Notes: generated by a model from the sequence alone, not told the origin. A stretch of DNA of 64,000 bases from Neobacillus driksii (GCF_013409995.1 NZ_JACCBX010000004.1:1-64000), one strand, 5' to 3'; counted from the stretch's first letter, positions 30,063 through 40,851 are shown. Program-made: numbers and translations.

Positions 30063-32141
30063 TTAACTTTGTGGTTCTTCCTTGTAATCACACTTTGTAC
30101 ATTGAACTTGAACACCTTTTTTCAATTTCTTTTCTACAAGTGGACCTTCACATTTAGGACAAGGTCTTGGTAACGGTTTATCCCAAGAAATAAAATCACA
30201 TTCAGGAAAACGATCACAGCCGTAAAAAATCCTTTTTTTCTTACTTTTACGCTCAATGATATTTCCTTCTTTACAGTTTGGACAGGTGACTCCAATCTCT
30301 TTAACAATGGCTTTCGTATTTCGGCAATCAGGGAAATTGCTACAAGCCATAAACTTACCATATCTGCCCATTTTGAACACCATCGGACTAGTGCATAATT
30401 CACAATCCTCACCTGCAGGCTCATCTTTAATCTCAACAGACTGCATTTCCTTCTCGGCTATTTCAAGGTGTTTTTCAAATTGCTGATAAAACCCATCAAT
30501 AATTTCAACCCAGCGTACTTTCCCTTCCTCAACATTATCTAAATCCTGCTCCATTTTTGCAGTAAAATCAACATTGATAATATCCGGGAAGAATTCTAGA
30601 ATTAATTCATCAACGATTTCACCTAACTCGGTAGGGACAAATCTCTTATTATCCAGTGCAACATATCCACGCTTTTGGATAGTATCTAAGGTTGGTGCAT
30701 ATGTGGATGGACGTCCGATACCTAGTTCTTCAAGGGTTTTAACCAATCTAGCCTCCGTGTATCTTGGCGGCGGCTGTGTAAAATGTTGTTTTGGTTCAAT
30801 GTCCTTCTTAAAAACAACATCGCCTTCTTGTAAGTTTGGCAGCATTTTGTCCCGTTCCTCAACTTGATCATCTGAACCTTCCACATATAGCTTCATAAAT
30901 CCTGGAAACTTGATTTTTGAACCAGTAGCACGGAATAGGACATTCCCATTTTGTAAGTCGACACTCATTGTATCCATTACAGCCTGTGCCATTTGACTTG
31001 CTAAAAATCGCTCCCAAATTAATTTATATAACCGCAATTGGTCTCTAGATAAAAAAGGCTTTAAACTGTTTGGATCACGCAGGGTGCTTGTCGGGCGGAT
31101 AGCTTCGTGAGCGTCTTGTGCATTGGACTGTTTTTTCTCTTTTCTTTGTTCTTCTTTTAAGTATTCCTTGCCGTATTCAGAAAGGATATAGTCTGCTGCC
31201 TCTTTTTGAGCTACCTCGGATATCCGGGTTGAGTCTGTTCTCATATAGGTGATAAGACCAACTGTTCCAGCGGAGCCAAGTTCAATTCCCTCGTATAACT
31301 GCTGTGCCAGCATCATTGTTTTCTTTGCACGAAAATTAAGTTTCCTAGCTGCTTCTTGCTGGAGTGAAGAGGTGATAAATGGTGGAGAAGGATTTCGTTT
31401 ACGCTCCTTTTTTGTTACCGATACCACCTTGAATTTATCGCCTTCCATTTGTTTTAAAATCTCTTCAACATCCTGTTCTGATTTCAGTTCTGTTTTTTCC
31501 TTGTTAGCTAGGGAGAAATAAAGAGCACTAAAATGATCTTTCCCCTTCAGCAACTCTCCTTCAATCGTCCAATATTCTTCAGGAATGAATGCTTTAATTT
31601 CATTTTCTCGTTCAATAATTAATCGGACCGCAGTCGATTGAACCCGTCCTGCACTTAATCCTTTTTTGACCTTTTTCCATAAAAGCGGGCTAATGTTATA
31701 ACCAACCAGCCGATCTAATACCCGTCTTGCTTGCTGTGCATCCACTAAATCCATATTGATTGGCCGCGGGTGTTTGAAAGATTCTTTGATTGCTTCCTTG
31801 GTTATTTCATTAAATACAACCCGGCAGTCTGAATGGATATCAACATTCAAGCTATGAGCTAAGTGCCATGCAATTGCTTCCCCTTCGCGATCCGGGTCAG
31901 CCGCGAGATAAACTTTCTTTGCTTTTTTTGCTGCAGTTTTTAATTCCTTTAACACTGGTCCTTTACCGCGAATGGTAATGTATTTGGGTTCAAAGTTGTT
32001 TTCTTTGGAGACCCCCATTTGGCTGCGAGGCAAATCACGCACGTGCCCCATAGATGCTTTTACTTTATATTTATTTCCTAAATAGCGTTCAATTGTTTTC
32101 GCTTTTGCAGGTGATTCTACAATTACAAGAAACTCTGACAT
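30063..32141 (-). CDS. topA: DNA topoisomerase I (type IA)
   Basis: Relaxes negative supercoils by single-strand passage. It is 692 aa. The TOPRIM domain opens with [16 protein letters not shown] and contains DPDREGE at 82-88; the catalytic Tyr is in TYMRTDSTR at about 300. Three C-terminal Cys4 zinc fingers (CELC...C, CPNC...C, CPKC...C) complete the protein. The ATG at 32141 follows CTTGAGGAGG; the upstream in-frame extension is non-coding leader. It is preceded by a 442-base gap with regulatory-looking sites. Confidence 0.97.
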   Translation of the reverse strand: MSEFLVIVESPAKAKTIERYLGNKYKVKASMGHVRDLPRSQMGVSKENNFEPKYITIRGKGPVLKELKTAAKKAKKVYLAADPDREGEAIAWHLAHSLNVDIHSDCRVVFNEITKEAIKESFKHPRPINMDLVDAQQARRVLDRLVGYNISPLLWKKVKKGLSAGRVQSTAVRLIIERENEIKAFIPEEYWTIEGELLKGKDHFSALYFSLANKEKTELKSEQDVEEILKQMEGDKFKVVSVTKKERKRNPSPPFITSSLQQEAARKLNFRAKKTMMLAQQLYEGIELGSAGTVGLITYMRTDSTRISEVAQKEAADYILSEYGKEYLKEEQRKEKKQSNAQDAHEAIRPTSTLRDPNSLKPFLSRDQLRLYKLIWERFLASQMAQAVMDTMSVDLQNGNVLFRATGSKIKFPGFMKLYVEGSDDQVEERDKMLPNLQEGDVVFKKDIEPKQHFTQPPPRYTEARLVKTLEELGIGRPSTYAPTLDTIQKRGYVALDNKRFVPTELGEIVDELILEFFPDIINVDFTAKMEQDLDNVEEGKVRWVEIIDGFYQQFEKHLEIAEKEMQSVEIKDEPAGEDCELCTSPMVFKMGRYGKFMACSNFPDCRNTKAIVKEIGVTCPNCKEGNIIERKSKKKRIFYGCDRFPECDFISWDKPLPRPCPKCEGPLVEKKLKKGVQVQCTKCDYKEEPQS

Positions 32142-32583
32142 GCAAATAATCCTCCTCAAGGGGATATTAGAAATGTGAAAGCAATCTGAAAAATGACCAG
32201 ACCTGCTTACAATTTGAGAAGATTTCCTAAATTCCAAATTTTCCAATTCGGTCCTGTGAAAATACTTTACAAAAATGCCTTATCCCTAAATTTATCTTTT
32301 TATATAATTATTCCTATGAAAAGTGGATAGTGTCTCATCATGAATACCTCTTATTTTTAAACAAATAACTATTGATGTCAATGACATCGAAACCGTTTAC
32401 AACTAGTTAATGATAATAATACGCCAAAATATTCCTATTTACACATACTTTTTTTCGAATATCTGTTGGAAAATGTATAACATATTAGAAATAATTTCAA
32501 GCTTTTTTAGCATCATTCTCCAAGAATACAGAAAAAACCTGCAAAAAACGAATAAATCATTGATATTGTTTTATACAAAAAAG
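32142..32583 (-). promoter_or_regulatory. Long topA upstream region with cre-like site and palindrome
   Basis: No convincing gene occupies these 442 AT-rich bases. The minus strand has TGTAAACGGTTTCG (32388-32401), a 13/14 match to the catabolite-responsive element consensus TGWAANCGNTNWCA. Adjoining it is the palindrome GATGTCA-N-TGACATC (32374-32388), which contains a TTGACA -35 with a weak A-rich -10. Downstream, a 13-codon frame (32341-32300) has a fair ribosome-binding site (AAGAGG). The 64-codon plus-strand frame from 32410 has no such site and looks spurious. Confidence 0.5.
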
Positions 32584-33471
32584 TTATACCCGAAGTTCTT
32601 CTAAAATATCCTCGCTGCTCATTACTAGCTTTGCACCTTGCTTAATGAGGTCATTTGTACCTAGTGAGTTTTGATTAAATATACTTCCTGGCAGTGAAAA
32701 AACCTCACGACCTTCATTGACTGCATAGTTAGCTGTAATGAGGGATCCACTTTTTCGTTTTGCTTCTATTATAAATGTCCCATTTGATAATCCGCTGATG
32801 ATTCGATTACGTGCTGGGAAATGCCATCGCAATGGTTTTGTATCTGGGGGATACTCAGAAATGACCAACTGAGATTTCATCATTTCCTTTGCTAATTCAG
32901 CATTCTCCTTTGGATAGATATGATACACTCCTCCTGCTATAACTGCAATCGTTTTACCTCCATTTTTCATTGCATACTCATGTGCTAGTGTATCAACACC
33001 ACTTGCTAAACCACTCACAATTACTACTCCCTTTTCCACCAACGAAGGGAACATTAAACGGATGGCACTCTTACCATATTGAGTTGCTTTCCTAGAACCT
33101 ACGACAGCCAGCTTCGGCTGAATCTCAAGCAAAGATAAATCGCCTTTTACAAATAATACCCACGGCGGCTGATATATTTCTTTTAGCAAACTGGGATAAT
33201 TGTGATCAAAAATCGTAATAACCTTAATTCCGTTCTTTTCATATTGCGCGATTTTTTGGGTAATGTTTTCAAGTTGGATGGATGGTAAGGAAGGTATGCT
33301 TTTTGAGATGGTGTTTGTGGAAGAAGGAAATAAACTATATTGGCAGAATTGTGATTCATCATGTATAGCCGATTGAAGAGATGGGTCTTTTTTCATAAAT
33401 TGCAAAACATTACTCCATGACATTCCCGAATGGTGAAGCAACGCTATAAGTCTTTCTCTAAAATCATCCAT
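32584..33471 (-). CDS. dprA: DNA-processing protein DprA/Smf
   Basis: Loads RecA on single-stranded DNA taken up in transformation. It is 295 aa. An N-terminal SAM-like helical region (about 1-70) precedes the Rossmann-type DNA-binding domain with VVGSRKATQYGKSA, IVSGLASGVDTLAHE and the SGLSNGTFIIEA block. The optional C-terminal winged helix is absent, as in B. subtilis. It lies between sucD and topA. Its presence fits potential competence but does not prove it. Confidence 0.95.
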   Translation of the reverse strand: MDDFRERLIALLHHSGMSWSNVLQFMKKDPSLQSAIHDESQFCQYSLFPSSTNTISKSIPSLPSIQLENITQKIAQYEKNGIKVITIFDHNYPSLLKEIYQPPWVLFVKGDLSLLEIQPKLAVVGSRKATQYGKSAIRLMFPSLVEKGVVIVSGLASGVDTLAHEYAMKNGGKTIAVIAGGVYHIYPKENAELAKEMMKSQLVISEYPPDTKPLRWHFPARNRIISGLSNGTFIIEAKRKSGSLITANYAVNEGREVFSLPGSIFNQNSLGTNDLIKQGAKLVMSSEDILEELRV

Positions 33472-33495
33472 TATAAACCTCCATTAGTAAAAGAA

Positions 33496-33537
33496 TAAAT
33501 AAGAAATAGTCCCTCCGTAAAAAGGGACTATTTCTCC
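33496..33537 (-). terminator. Intrinsic terminator after sucD
   Basis: Minus-strand GAAATAGTCCCT pairs with AGGGACTATTTC and runs into a U-rich tract. It ends the sucCD operon. Confidence 0.9.
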
Positions 33538-33542
33538 TATTC

Positions 33543-34445
33543 TTAGTGTGTTTTACACTTATCATATATGCCATGTTCTTTTAATACTTCAATTAAAGTT
33601 TCACCCATTACGGATGGTGTATCGGCCACTTTAATTCCGCATTCATTCATAACACGAATTTTTTCATCAGCTGTTCCTTTTCCACCTGAAATAATCGCAC
33701 CAGCATGGCCCATTCGCTTTCCTGGAGGAGCAGTACGCCCGCCGATAAATCCAACAACTGGTTTAGTCATATTTGCTTTAACCCATTCCGCTGCTTCCTC
33801 TTCAGCTGTACCGCCAATTTCACCAATCATGATAACAGCGTATGTTTCTGGATCTTCATTAAATGCTTTTAAAACATCGATGAAGTTTGTACCATTCACA
33901 GGGTCTCCGCCAATTCCAACAGCTGTCGTTTGACCAATTCCAGCTTGTGTTAACTGGTGAACAGCTTCATAAGTTAGTGTTCCAGAACGAGAAACAACCC
34001 CAACATGACCTTTTGTATGAATGTAACCTGGCATGATCCCAATTTTACATTCATCAGCAGTAATAACACCAGGGCAGTTCGGACCAACTAAGCGAGTCTT
34101 CTTGCCTTCCATATAACGTTTTACCTTTACCATATCCAATACTGGGATATGCTCCGTAATACAGATAGCTAATTCTAATTCTGCATCAACAGCTTCAATA
34201 ATGGCATCCGCTGCAAATGGTGCAGGAACGTAGATAACAGAAGCAGTTGCGCCTGTAGCTTCAACAGCTTCTTTCACTGTATTAAATACAGGTACACCTT
34301 CTACTTCCATGCCGCCTTTACCAGGAGTGGTTCCACCAACGATTTGTGTTCCGTATTCTAACATTTGTTTTGTATGAAAAAGGGCAGTTGAACCTGTAAT
34401 CCCTTGAACAATAACCTTCGTATCTTTATTAATAAAAACGCTCAC
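33543..34445 (-). CDS. sucD: Succinate-CoA ligase, alpha subunit
   Basis: With SucC it converts succinyl-CoA to succinate, making a nucleoside triphosphate in the TCA cycle. It is 300 aa. The CoA-binding Rossmann domain begins [14 protein letters not shown]; the phosphohistidine lies in [14 protein letters not shown] (about 240-253). Downstream of sucC by 23 bases, so the two form an operon; a terminator follows. Confidence 0.98.
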   Translation of the reverse strand: MSVFINKDTKVIVQGITGSTALFHTKQMLEYGTQIVGGTTPGKGGMEVEGVPVFNTVKEAVEATGATASVIYVPAPFAADAIIEAVDAELELAICITEHIPVLDMVKVKRYMEGKKTRLVGPNCPGVITADECKIGIMPGYIHTKGHVGVVSRSGTLTYEAVHQLTQAGIGQTTAVGIGGDPVNGTNFIDVLKAFNEDPETYAVIMIGEIGGTAEEEAAEWVKANMTKPVVGFIGGRTAPPGKRMGHAGAIISGGKGTADEKIRVMNECGIKVADTPSVMGETLIEVLKEHGIYDKCKTH

Positions 34446-34468
34446 GTTAATTCCCCTTTCTTTCGATC

Positions 34469-35629
34469 CTATTTCACAAGTGAAACGATTTTTTGTGCAC
34501 CGTCAGCCATTGATTCTGCAGGAGTGATCGCTAAACCAGACTCAGCAAGAATTTTCTTACCTAAATCAACGTTTGTTCCCTCAAGTCTAACAACAAGAGG
34601 TACACTTAGTTGAACCTGCTTAGCAGCCTCGACTACACCCTCAGCAATGACATCACATTTCATGATTCCACCAAAGATATTAACAAAAATACCTTTTACG
34701 TTTGGATCAGAAAGGATAATTTTGAATGCTTCTGTAACCTTTTCAGCTGTAGCACCGCCCCCAACATCAAGGAAGTTCGCTGGGTCTCCGCCATAGTGCT
34801 TAACAATATCCATTGTTGCCATAGCAAGTCCGGCACCATTTACCATACAGCCGATATTTCCATCTAAAGAAATATAGCTTAAATCATATTTAGAAGCTTC
34901 AATTTCCTTTGGATCTTCTTCTTCCAGATCACGGTAAGCTAGTACATCTTTTTGACGATATAATGCATTTGAGTCAAAGTTTAACTTTGCGTCAAGAGCC
35001 ATTACTTTTCCATCACCTGTTACAACCAATGGGTTTATTTCAGCAATAGAGCAATCCTTTTCGATGTAAGCATTATATAAGCCCATCATGAATTTAACAG
35101 CTTGATTAACAAGCTCTTTTGGTATGTTGATATTGAATGCGATTCGGCGCGCCTGATAAGGCATTAAGCCAACAACCGGATCAATTTCTTCTTTGAAGAT
35201 TTTCTCCGGAGTTTTTTCAGCTACTTCTTCAATTTCTGTTCCGCCTTCTTCAGAAGCCATTAGAACAACTCTTGAAGTTGCACGATCTAATACTAGACCA
35301 ACGTAGTATTCTTTTTTGATATCGCAGCCTTCTTCAATTAATAGACGCTTAACTTCTTTACCTTCAGGACCAGTTTGGTGTGTAACCAATGTTTTCCCTA
35401 GGATTTCACTAGCGTATGTACGCACTTCATCAAGGTTTTTAGCGACTTTAACTCCACCGGCTTTACCCCGGCCGCCAGCGTGGATTTGTGCCTTTACTAC
35501 ACATACTTGTGAGCCTAATTCCTTTGCAGCTTCTACAGCTTCTTCAACCGTGAATGCCACTTTGCCATTAGGAACACTTACCCCGTATTTTCTGAGGATT
35601 TCTTTCCCCTGATACTCATGGATATTCAT
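34469..35629 (-). CDS. sucC: Succinate-CoA ligase, beta subunit
   Basis: Nucleotide-binding subunit of succinyl-CoA synthetase. It is 386 aa: an ATP-grasp domain ([17 protein letters not shown] at the start, then [15 protein letters not shown]) followed by the CoA-ligase domain with GGGATAEKV and [12 protein letters not shown]. The ATG at 35629 follows GGAGG and restores the standard start; the longer frame is not supported. A cre-like site lies about 130 bases upstream, suggesting CcpA control. The upstream neighbours ylqG and ylqH of B. subtilis are absent. Confidence 0.98.
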   Translation of the reverse strand: MNIHEYQGKEILRKYGVSVPNGKVAFTVEEAVEAAKELGSQVCVVKAQIHAGGRGKAGGVKVAKNLDEVRTYASEILGKTLVTHQTGPEGKEVKRLLIEEGCDIKKEYYVGLVLDRATSRVVLMASEEGGTEIEEVAEKTPEKIFKEEIDPVVGLMPYQARRIAFNINIPKELVNQAVKFMMGLYNAYIEKDCSIAEINPLVVTGDGKVMALDAKLNFDSNALYRQKDVLAYRDLEEEDPKEIEASKYDLSYISLDGNIGCMVNGAGLAMATMDIVKHYGGDPANFLDVGGGATAEKVTEAFKIILSDPNVKGIFVNIFGGIMKCDVIAEGVVEAAKQVQLSVPLVVRLEGTNVDLGKKILAESGLAITPAESMADGAQKIVSLVK

Positions 35630-35761
35630 TTCCCATCCTCCTATCAAACTCTTCAAAAAATTGACTCCGTTTTCATTTTATAGAATGAGTGAAACCTTGT
35701 CCACCGTTATGCACAAAAAAATTATATTCCTCATAATATTATGAATTGTTAAACCTCGTAA

Positions 35762-35775
35762 TTAAAGCGCTTTCA
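35762..35775. promoter_or_regulatory. Catabolite-responsive element (cre) upstream of sucCD
   Basis: On the minus strand TGAAAGCGCTTTAA matches the palindromic cre consensus TGAAAGCGCTTTCA at all but one position. It lies about 130 bases upstream of the sucC start. CcpA repression of TCA-cycle genes on glucose is well established in Bacilli; control of this gene by this site is inference. The rest of 35630-35849 has an AT-rich palindrome (CATAATATTATG, 35732-35743), a possible -10 (TATAAA) near sucC, and no gene. Confidence 0.65.
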
Positions 35776-35814
35776 TAAAAAATCAAATCAAAAAATGACA
35801 ACTTAATATTTTCT

Positions 35815-35857
35815 AACAATAACAAAACAAGCTAGTTTTGCTTGTTTTGTTATTGTT
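35815..35857 (-). terminator. Long perfect stem-loop at the rnhB stop, probable terminator
   Basis: AACAATAACAAAACAAGC (35815-35832) pairs base for base with GCTTGTTTTGTTATTGTT (35840-35857). The rnhB stop codon and last two codons lie in the stem. The 3' arm is U-rich, but the run after it is short. Confidence 0.7.
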
Positions 35858-36626
35858 CCAACACCCATTCTTTTACTGGCGCAAAACTCTTTCGATGGTA
35901 AGGTGTAATGCCATGCCTTTGAATAGCCAGTATATGTTCCCTAGTACCATACCCCATATTTTGTTGAAACCCATATTCAGGAAATTTCGTTGATAATTCA
36001 ACCATTAGGCGGTCTCTTGCAACTTTTGCAACAATGGAGGCAGCAGCAATAGACACACTCTTTCCATCTCCTTTAATGATAGGTTCAACTACAAACGGTG
36101 TTTCAAGCTTCATCGCATCAATCAGCAAAACTTCTGGATTGGGGTCTAAAGATGCAATTGCAGCTATCATCGCCTTTTTGGTAGCCTCATAAATATTGAC
36201 TCTATCAATTTCAGCAGCGTCAATTATTGCAACACTAACTGCTATCGCTTCTTTTCTAATGATTTCATCATATTCATTGCGTTTTTTTTCTGATATCTTT
36301 TTTGAATCATCAATACCTGGCAAGAAAAAGTCTTCGGGCAAAATAACTGCTGCTGCCACTACCGGTCCTGCAAGCGGCCCCCTGCCAACTTCATCCACAC
36401 CTGCTATATATTTATAGCCTTGTGACCGCCATTTGTTTTCGTAAAGGTTCATTTCATTAAACTTTTCATGAAGCTGTCTTTCCTGTTCCATTCTCTTTTG
36501 CCATCTATGTATTAATTGTTGAACCCCTTTACGTTCATCCTTCTGAATTCTTTTAAAAAAAGGGTCACTTTCAGCCGATATGTTATTAAGCTGTTGTTCT
36601 ATTTCTGCAATGGTTAATACTTTCAT
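35850..36626 (-). CDS. rnhB: Ribonuclease HII
   Basis: Cuts RNA in RNA/DNA hybrids, including single ribonucleotides in DNA. It is 258 aa. The catalytic motif YIAGVDEVGRGPLAGPVV (Asp-Glu) lies at about 74-91, DDSKKISEKKR follows, and LIDAMK carries another acidic ligand. An N-terminal extension of about 65 residues matches Bacillus RNase HII. The ATG at 36626 is preferred over the GTG nine bases upstream, which overlaps the GGGTG site. It follows rbgA. Confidence 0.96.
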   Translation of the reverse strand: MKVLTIAEIEQQLNNISAESDPFFKRIQKDERKGVQQLIHRWQKRMEQERQLHEKFNEMNLYENKWRSQGYKYIAGVDEVGRGPLAGPVVAAAVILPEDFFLPGIDDSKKISEKKRNEYDEIIRKEAIAVSVAIIDAAEIDRVNIYEATKKAMIAAIASLDPNPEVLLIDAMKLETPFVVEPIIKGDGKSVSIAAASIVAKVARDRLMVELSTKFPEYGFQQNMGYGTREHILAIQRHGITPYHRKSFAPVKEWVLEQ

Positions 36627-36682
36627 TTTATTCACCCGTTGTAAATCATACCTTTCCTAGCGATTTATTACAATGACCAAAA

Positions 36683-36712
36683 ATAAACAAAAACTCTCCA
36701 TGAATGAGAGTT
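36683..36712 (-). terminator. Intrinsic terminator after rbgA
   Basis: Minus-strand AAACTCTCATTCATGGAGAGTTTTTG: the stem AAACTCTC/GAGAGTTT is followed by U residues. Confidence 0.85.
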
Positions 36713-36722
36713 TCTTTGGTGT

Positions 36723-37607
36723 TTACTTATTTTCAGTTTTATCGACTATATCGCTCGGCCTTTCAAATGTCAGTGGTCCAAATTTCTCAGACCTAATTTC
36801 CCTTATCACTAGTTCGGATACTTTATCATAATCCACGATGCCGCCTGCTCCGAGACAACCTCTAAGCTCTCCAATTTGATCAAACATTTCGACCACATTT
36901 TCAGGGACAGCATCAAGTTTATAACGTTCCTTAAGTCTCTCTGGATAGTTTTCTTCCAAAAACTTAATTGAAAAAACAACAAGGTCCTGCAAATTTAGCA
37001 GAGTGTCTTTTATAGCACCCGTCACAGCAAGCTTCTTACCAACCTCTTGGTCTTCAAACTTCGGCCATAGAATACCCGGAGTGTCTAATAACTCCAGCTC
37101 TTTGCCAACTTTGATCCACTGCTGGGCTTTTGTTACCCCTGGCATATTTCCTGTCTTTGCAATATTTTTCTTGGCAAGCCGATTAATTAATGTTGACTTT
37201 CCTGCATTAGGGATCCCAACTATCATGGCACGTATGGCTCTAGGGTTTACTACCCCCTTTGCTCTGAGGCGATCAAACTTTTCCTTTAAGATTTCATGGG
37301 ATGCCTTTACGATATCCTTCATACCTTCCCCAGCTTGAGAGTTAATGGCTATTGCTTTAATTCCTCTTGCAGCAAAATGGGCAATCCATTCTTTCGTTAT
37401 TGCTTTATCGGCAAGATCCGCTTTATTTAAGAGGACCAGCCTCGGTTTATGCTGAATAATTTCATCAATCATCGGATTGCGGGATGAATAAGGAATTCTT
37501 GCATCCACTAATTCGTAGATAATATCTACTAGCTTTAATTTTTCCGTGACCTCTCTTCGAGCTTTTGCCATATGGCCTGGAAACCATTGGATTGTCAAAG
37601 CAGTCAC
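36723..37607 (-). CDS. rbgA: Ribosome biogenesis GTPase A
   Basis: Circularly permuted GTPase needed for late 50S assembly (YlqF). It is 294 aa. The G motifs come in permuted order: G4 NKADL at 61-65, G1 GIPNAGKS at 131-138, G3 DTPG at 175-178. The N-terminal [12 protein letters not shown] is the family signature, and the C-terminal ANTAR-like helical domain binds rRNA. It lies nine bases after lepB and before rnhB. Confidence 0.97.
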   Translation of the reverse strand: MTALTIQWFPGHMAKARREVTEKLKLVDIIYELVDARIPYSSRNPMIDEIIQHKPRLVLLNKADLADKAITKEWIAHFAARGIKAIAINSQAGEGMKDIVKASHEILKEKFDRLRAKGVVNPRAIRAMIVGIPNAGKSTLINRLAKKNIAKTGNMPGVTKAQQWIKVGKELELLDTPGILWPKFEDQEVGKKLAVTGAIKDTLLNLQDLVVFSIKFLEENYPERLKERYKLDAVPENVVEMFDQIGELRGCLGAGGIVDYDKVSELVIREIRSEKFGPLTFERPSDIVDKTENK

Positions 37608-37615
37608 CTCCTATG

Positions 37616-38167
37616 TTATTTCAAGATGTGTGCATCTGTTAATGGCCAGTAAACGATACTTGTTTTACCGATTATTTTATCCAACGCGATGGTTCCGATA
37701 TGTCTGCTATCTTTACTGAAACGACGATTATCGCCCATTACGAACAATTCACCCTCTGGGACAGTCTCAGTACCTACAGGTGTTTCTTCAAGTGTAAAAG
37801 GATCGGTTAAAGGGCCCTCCACTTTCTTCTTATATTCATCCAAATAAGGTTCCTCATATGCTTTCCCATTAACATATAGTGTATCGTCTTTATATTCAAT
37901 ACGATCGCCGGGAAGTCCAATTACCCTTTTTATGTAATCCTTCTGTTCCGGCGCATGGAAGACGATAATATCAAATCGTTTTGGTTCACCTATATTATAG
38001 CTTAGCTTATTTACTATCATACGGTCTTGATGTTGCAACGTTGGCATCATGGATAGCCCGTCTACTACAATGGGTGCAAAAAGAAAGTAACGAATGACAG
38101 CTGCCAGTGCAACAGCAATTAAAAGTGCCTTCGTCCATTCCCAAAGTTCATTCTTCTTTTTTATCAT
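37616..38167 (-). CDS. lepB: Type I signal peptidase
   Basis: Membrane serine protease that removes signal peptides from exported proteins. It is 183 aa: one N-terminal membrane helix (about 13-31), then the extracellular catalytic domain with the Ser39 motif GLSMMPT, the Lys80 general base in YIKRVIGLPGD, and FVMGDNRRFSKDSR. In B. subtilis no signal peptidase lies between rplS and rbgA; other Bacilli have it here. It is probably co-transcribed with rbgA. Confidence 0.95.
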   Translation of the reverse strand: MIKKKNELWEWTKALLIAVALAAVIRYFLFAPIVVDGLSMMPTLQHQDRMIVNKLSYNIGEPKRFDIIVFHAPEQKDYIKRVIGLPGDRIEYKDDTLYVNGKAYEEPYLDEYKKKVEGPLTDPFTLEETPVGTETVPEGELFVMGDNRRFSKDSRHIGTIALDKIIGKTSIVYWPLTDAHILK

Positions 38168-38304
38168 GTCTGTTCCCCGCCAATCACAAAAAAATGTTTG
38201 CTATCCTCTTATTTTACATAAAAATTGTTTAATAAACACGTGGGGCTGCACTTTTTAATCAAACTTTAATATTATTTCTCAATGGGGATATAATACTGTA
38301 TGTA

Positions 38305-38334
38305 CGAAAAAAGAGCTTGCAGAGCAAGCTCTTT
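38305..38334 (-). terminator. Intrinsic terminator after rplS
   Basis: Minus-strand AAAGAGCTTGC-TCT-GCAAGCTCTTT followed by a U run. It separates rplS from lepB. Confidence 0.92.
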
Positions 38335-38340
38335 CTTTTA

Positions 38341-38795
<455 letters not shown>

Positions 38796-38800
38796 GAAGT

Positions 38801-38829
38801 ATCATAACACAAAAGACAACTCCATGCAA
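38801..38829 (-). promoter_or_regulatory. Sigma-A promoter of rplS
   Basis: Minus-strand TTGCAT (38824-38829), 17-base spacer, TATGAT (38801-38806), immediately before the leader. Confidence 0.8.
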
Positions 38830-38832
38830 TAA

Positions 38833-39573
38833 CTACTCGTATTCTTTTTTTATTTCATTCAGCCAATTTTCCTGGTCATTGGTTAATTCTATTTTTTCTA
38901 ATAAGTCAGGTCTTCTTAGGTATGTTCGTCGTAAAGCTTCTTTGTTTCGCCACTCCTCGATTAATTTATGATGACCTTGCAGCAGGACCTCCGGAACCAT
39001 CATGCCACGAAAATCAGAAGGACGTGTGTAATGAGGGTGTTCAAGTAGTCCTGTACTAAACGAATCCTTCATATGTGATTCTTGATTTCCTAAGACTTCA
39101 GGCAAAAGACGGACAACACTATCAATCACTACCATTGCTCCAAGCTCGCCGCCAGTTAAGACATAATCTCCTATTGAGATTTCGTCTGTTACCACATGTT
39201 CACGTATTCTTTCATCATAGCCCTCATAATGACCACAAACGAATATCAAATGCTCTTCCTTTGCTAATTCCTCTGCTTTTTTTTGGTCATATCTTTTTCC
39301 TTGCGGACAAAGCAGGATCACTCTTGTCCGCTTGCTTTCAGCTTGTTCCCTTAGTGCCGCAACAGCGTCGAATATTGGCTGCGGCTTTAATACCATTCCT
39401 GCACCACCACCATAGGGATAATCGTCAACGGTCTGGTGTTTATTATCAGCGTAGTCTCGGAAATTGACAACATTGTATTGAACTGCTGATTTTTCAGCTG
39501 CTTTATGTAAAATGGAATGTCCCAATACACCTGAAAACATTTCAGGAAATAATGTAAGTACATCTATTTTCAT
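38833..39573 (-). CDS. trmD: tRNA (guanine37-N1)-methyltransferase
   Basis: Adds methyl to G37 next to the anticodon with S-adenosylmethionine, preventing frameshifts. It is 246 aa, of the knotted SPOUT fold, with the motif [15 protein letters not shown] and the [15 protein letters not shown] block. It is coupled to rimM: the stop TGA of rimM overlaps the ATGATG at the start, and either ATG could be used (39573 chosen for match to the family start [13 protein letters not shown]). Confidence 0.97.
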   Translation of the reverse strand: MKIDVLTLFPEMFSGVLGHSILHKAAEKSAVQYNVVNFRDYADNKHQTVDDYPYGGGAGMVLKPQPIFDAVAALREQAESKRTRVILLCPQGKRYDQKKAEELAKEEHLIFVCGHYEGYDERIREHVVTDEISIGDYVLTGGELGAMVVIDSVVRLLPEVLGNQESHMKDSFSTGLLEHPHYTRPSDFRGMMVPEVLLQGHHKLIEEWRNKEALRRTYLRRPDLLEKIELTNDQENWLNEIKKEYE

Positions 39574-40091
39574 CATGAAAGCAGCCCTTCCATCGGCTCA
39601 ATTAAGATTACCTTTTCTTTCACATCCACTTTTTTTACAACATCTTCAATATAAGGAATCAATATTTCCTTGCCACCAGGCGATTTAATTACCCACACAT
39701 CATTTGCACCTGGGGATAGAATCTCGGTAACCTTACCAATTTCCTCACCACTAGTTGTAGCTACGAGGCAGCCAATAATCTCATGGTAATAATATTCATC
39801 TTTCTCAAGATTCCCTAGCTGTGATTCTGGAACCTTAAGGATTCCATCTCTAAACTTTTCAACCTCGTTGATATTTTCTACCCCTTCAAAGGTTAAAAGA
39901 TTAAAGTTTTTGTGCGTACGATGAGTTTTTACCGTTAATTCAATCGGCTTAGTAGCTCCTGGCATAAATAAATACAATGTATTGCCTACTTTGTAGCGCT
40001 GCTCAGGAAAATCAGTTTTAGAAATAACCCTGACCTCACCTCTAATTCCGTGTGTATTGACGATTTTGCCAACATTAAACCATTTTTCCAT
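39573..40091 (-). CDS. rimM: 16S rRNA processing protein RimM
   Basis: Assists assembly of the 30S head, binding S19. It is 172 aa: an N-terminal RimM barrel ([18 protein letters not shown] near the start) and a C-terminal PRC-barrel with [20 protein letters not shown]. The ATG at 40091 follows GAGGTG by eight bases; the upstream GTG lies within that site. It overlaps trmD and follows ylqD. Confidence 0.96.
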   Translation of the reverse strand: MEKWFNVGKIVNTHGIRGEVRVISKTDFPEQRYKVGNTLYLFMPGATKPIELTVKTHRTHKNFNLLTFEGVENINEVEKFRDGILKVPESQLGNLEKDEYYYHEIIGCLVATTSGEEIGKVTEILSPGANDVWVIKSPGGKEILIPYIEDVVKKVDVKEKVILIEPMEGLLS

Positions 40092-40105
40092 ATAACTTGT
40101 CACCT

Positions 40106-40492
40106 CTATCTTATTTCCTCAATCATACCGTTTTTAATGATGATTGTACGCTGTCCTGTTACTTCTTCCCAATTGTCGCCAACATTTACTTCAACAAGGG
40201 CCTGCACTTCTTTTTCCTTTAATTCACTGCCTAATGGTAGCATATGTAGTTGTTCGATTTGAAACTCATAAAGCTTTTCTTTATCATGACGTTTTTTGAG
40301 TTCTTTTTCAAAATGAGTTTTCAGCGCGCTTGCTTGATATTTTTTTGCCTTTTCTAATTTTTTCAACTCAAATTGAAGCTGTTCATATTCTTTTTGCATC
40401 TGCAGCTTGCCTGCAAAATATTTTTCAAGCAGCTTTTGTTTGCTTTGTTCCGTTAAGATTTGCTTTACGATAACAGTTTGAATAAGTTGCAT
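40106..40492 (-). CDS. ylqD: YlqD family protein
   Basis: A 128-aa conserved Bacilli protein of unknown function. It opens with [18 protein letters not shown]; a long, highly charged central segment (about 35-85, rich in Lys, Glu, Gln, Leu) is probably coiled coil, and a C-terminal part follows. The ATG at 40492 is chosen because GGAGGAAG precedes it; the eleven extra in-frame residues upstream overlap a repeat remnant. Its place beside khpA, rimM and trmD hints at an RNA role, which is inference. Confidence 0.88.
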   Translation of the reverse strand: MQLIQTVIVKQILTEQSKQKLLEKYFAGKLQMQKEYEQLQFELKKLEKAKKYQASALKTHFEKELKKRHDKEKLYEFQIEQLHMLPLGSELKEKEVQALVEVNVGDNWEEVTGQRTIIIKNGMIEEIR

Positions 40493-40567
40493 AATACTGC
40501 TTCCTCCTTCAGCTTCTGTTTTCATAGGCTAGCTTCAGCGCCTAGGCGCTTCCGCTTTTCATGATAG

Positions 40568-40598
40568 CAAAAAAGAGGGGAATGTTATTCCCCTCTTC
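40568..40598 (-). terminator. Intrinsic terminator after khpA
   Basis: Minus-strand GAAGAGGGGAAT-AAC-ATTCCCCTCTT followed by a run of U. It divides khpA from ylqD. Confidence 0.92.
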
Positions 40599-40614
40599 AT
40601 CTAGATGCAAAAAG

Positions 40615-40845
40615 CTATTCACCAATTTCTAGAAAAATTTTCTTTTGTTGTGAAGATCCTGCTGCATATACAACAGTCCTAATGGCCTTTGCAACACGCC
40701 CTTGTTTACCAATCACTTTTCCCATGTCTGTTTTATTCACAGTAAGATAATAGGTGATCCGTTGATCCTCTTCGTTGACATTCACACGAACATCTTCTGG
40801 AAAATCAACAAGGGGCTTTACAATCGTTTCAATTAATTGCTTCAT
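40615..40845 (-). CDS. khpA: RNA-binding KH-domain protein KhpA (YlqC)
   Basis: A 76-aa single KH-domain protein that in other Firmicutes pairs with KhpB (Jag) and influences RNA and cell-wall-related processes. The RNA-binding loop GKVIGKQGRVAKAIRTVV is intact. It lies six bases after rpsP, so the two share a transcript that ends at the next terminator. Confidence 0.95.
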   Translation of the reverse strand: MKQLIETIVKPLVDFPEDVRVNVNEEDQRITYYLTVNKTDMGKVIGKQGRVAKAIRTVVYAAGSSQQKKIFLEIGE

Positions 40846-40851
40846 AGCATA

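Noticed and set aside
32410-32604. 64-codon plus-strand frame in the dprA-topA gap
   Set aside because: No ribosome-binding site, very AT-rich composition (Ile, Asn, Lys, Phe), and it runs into the dprA 3' end on the other strand.
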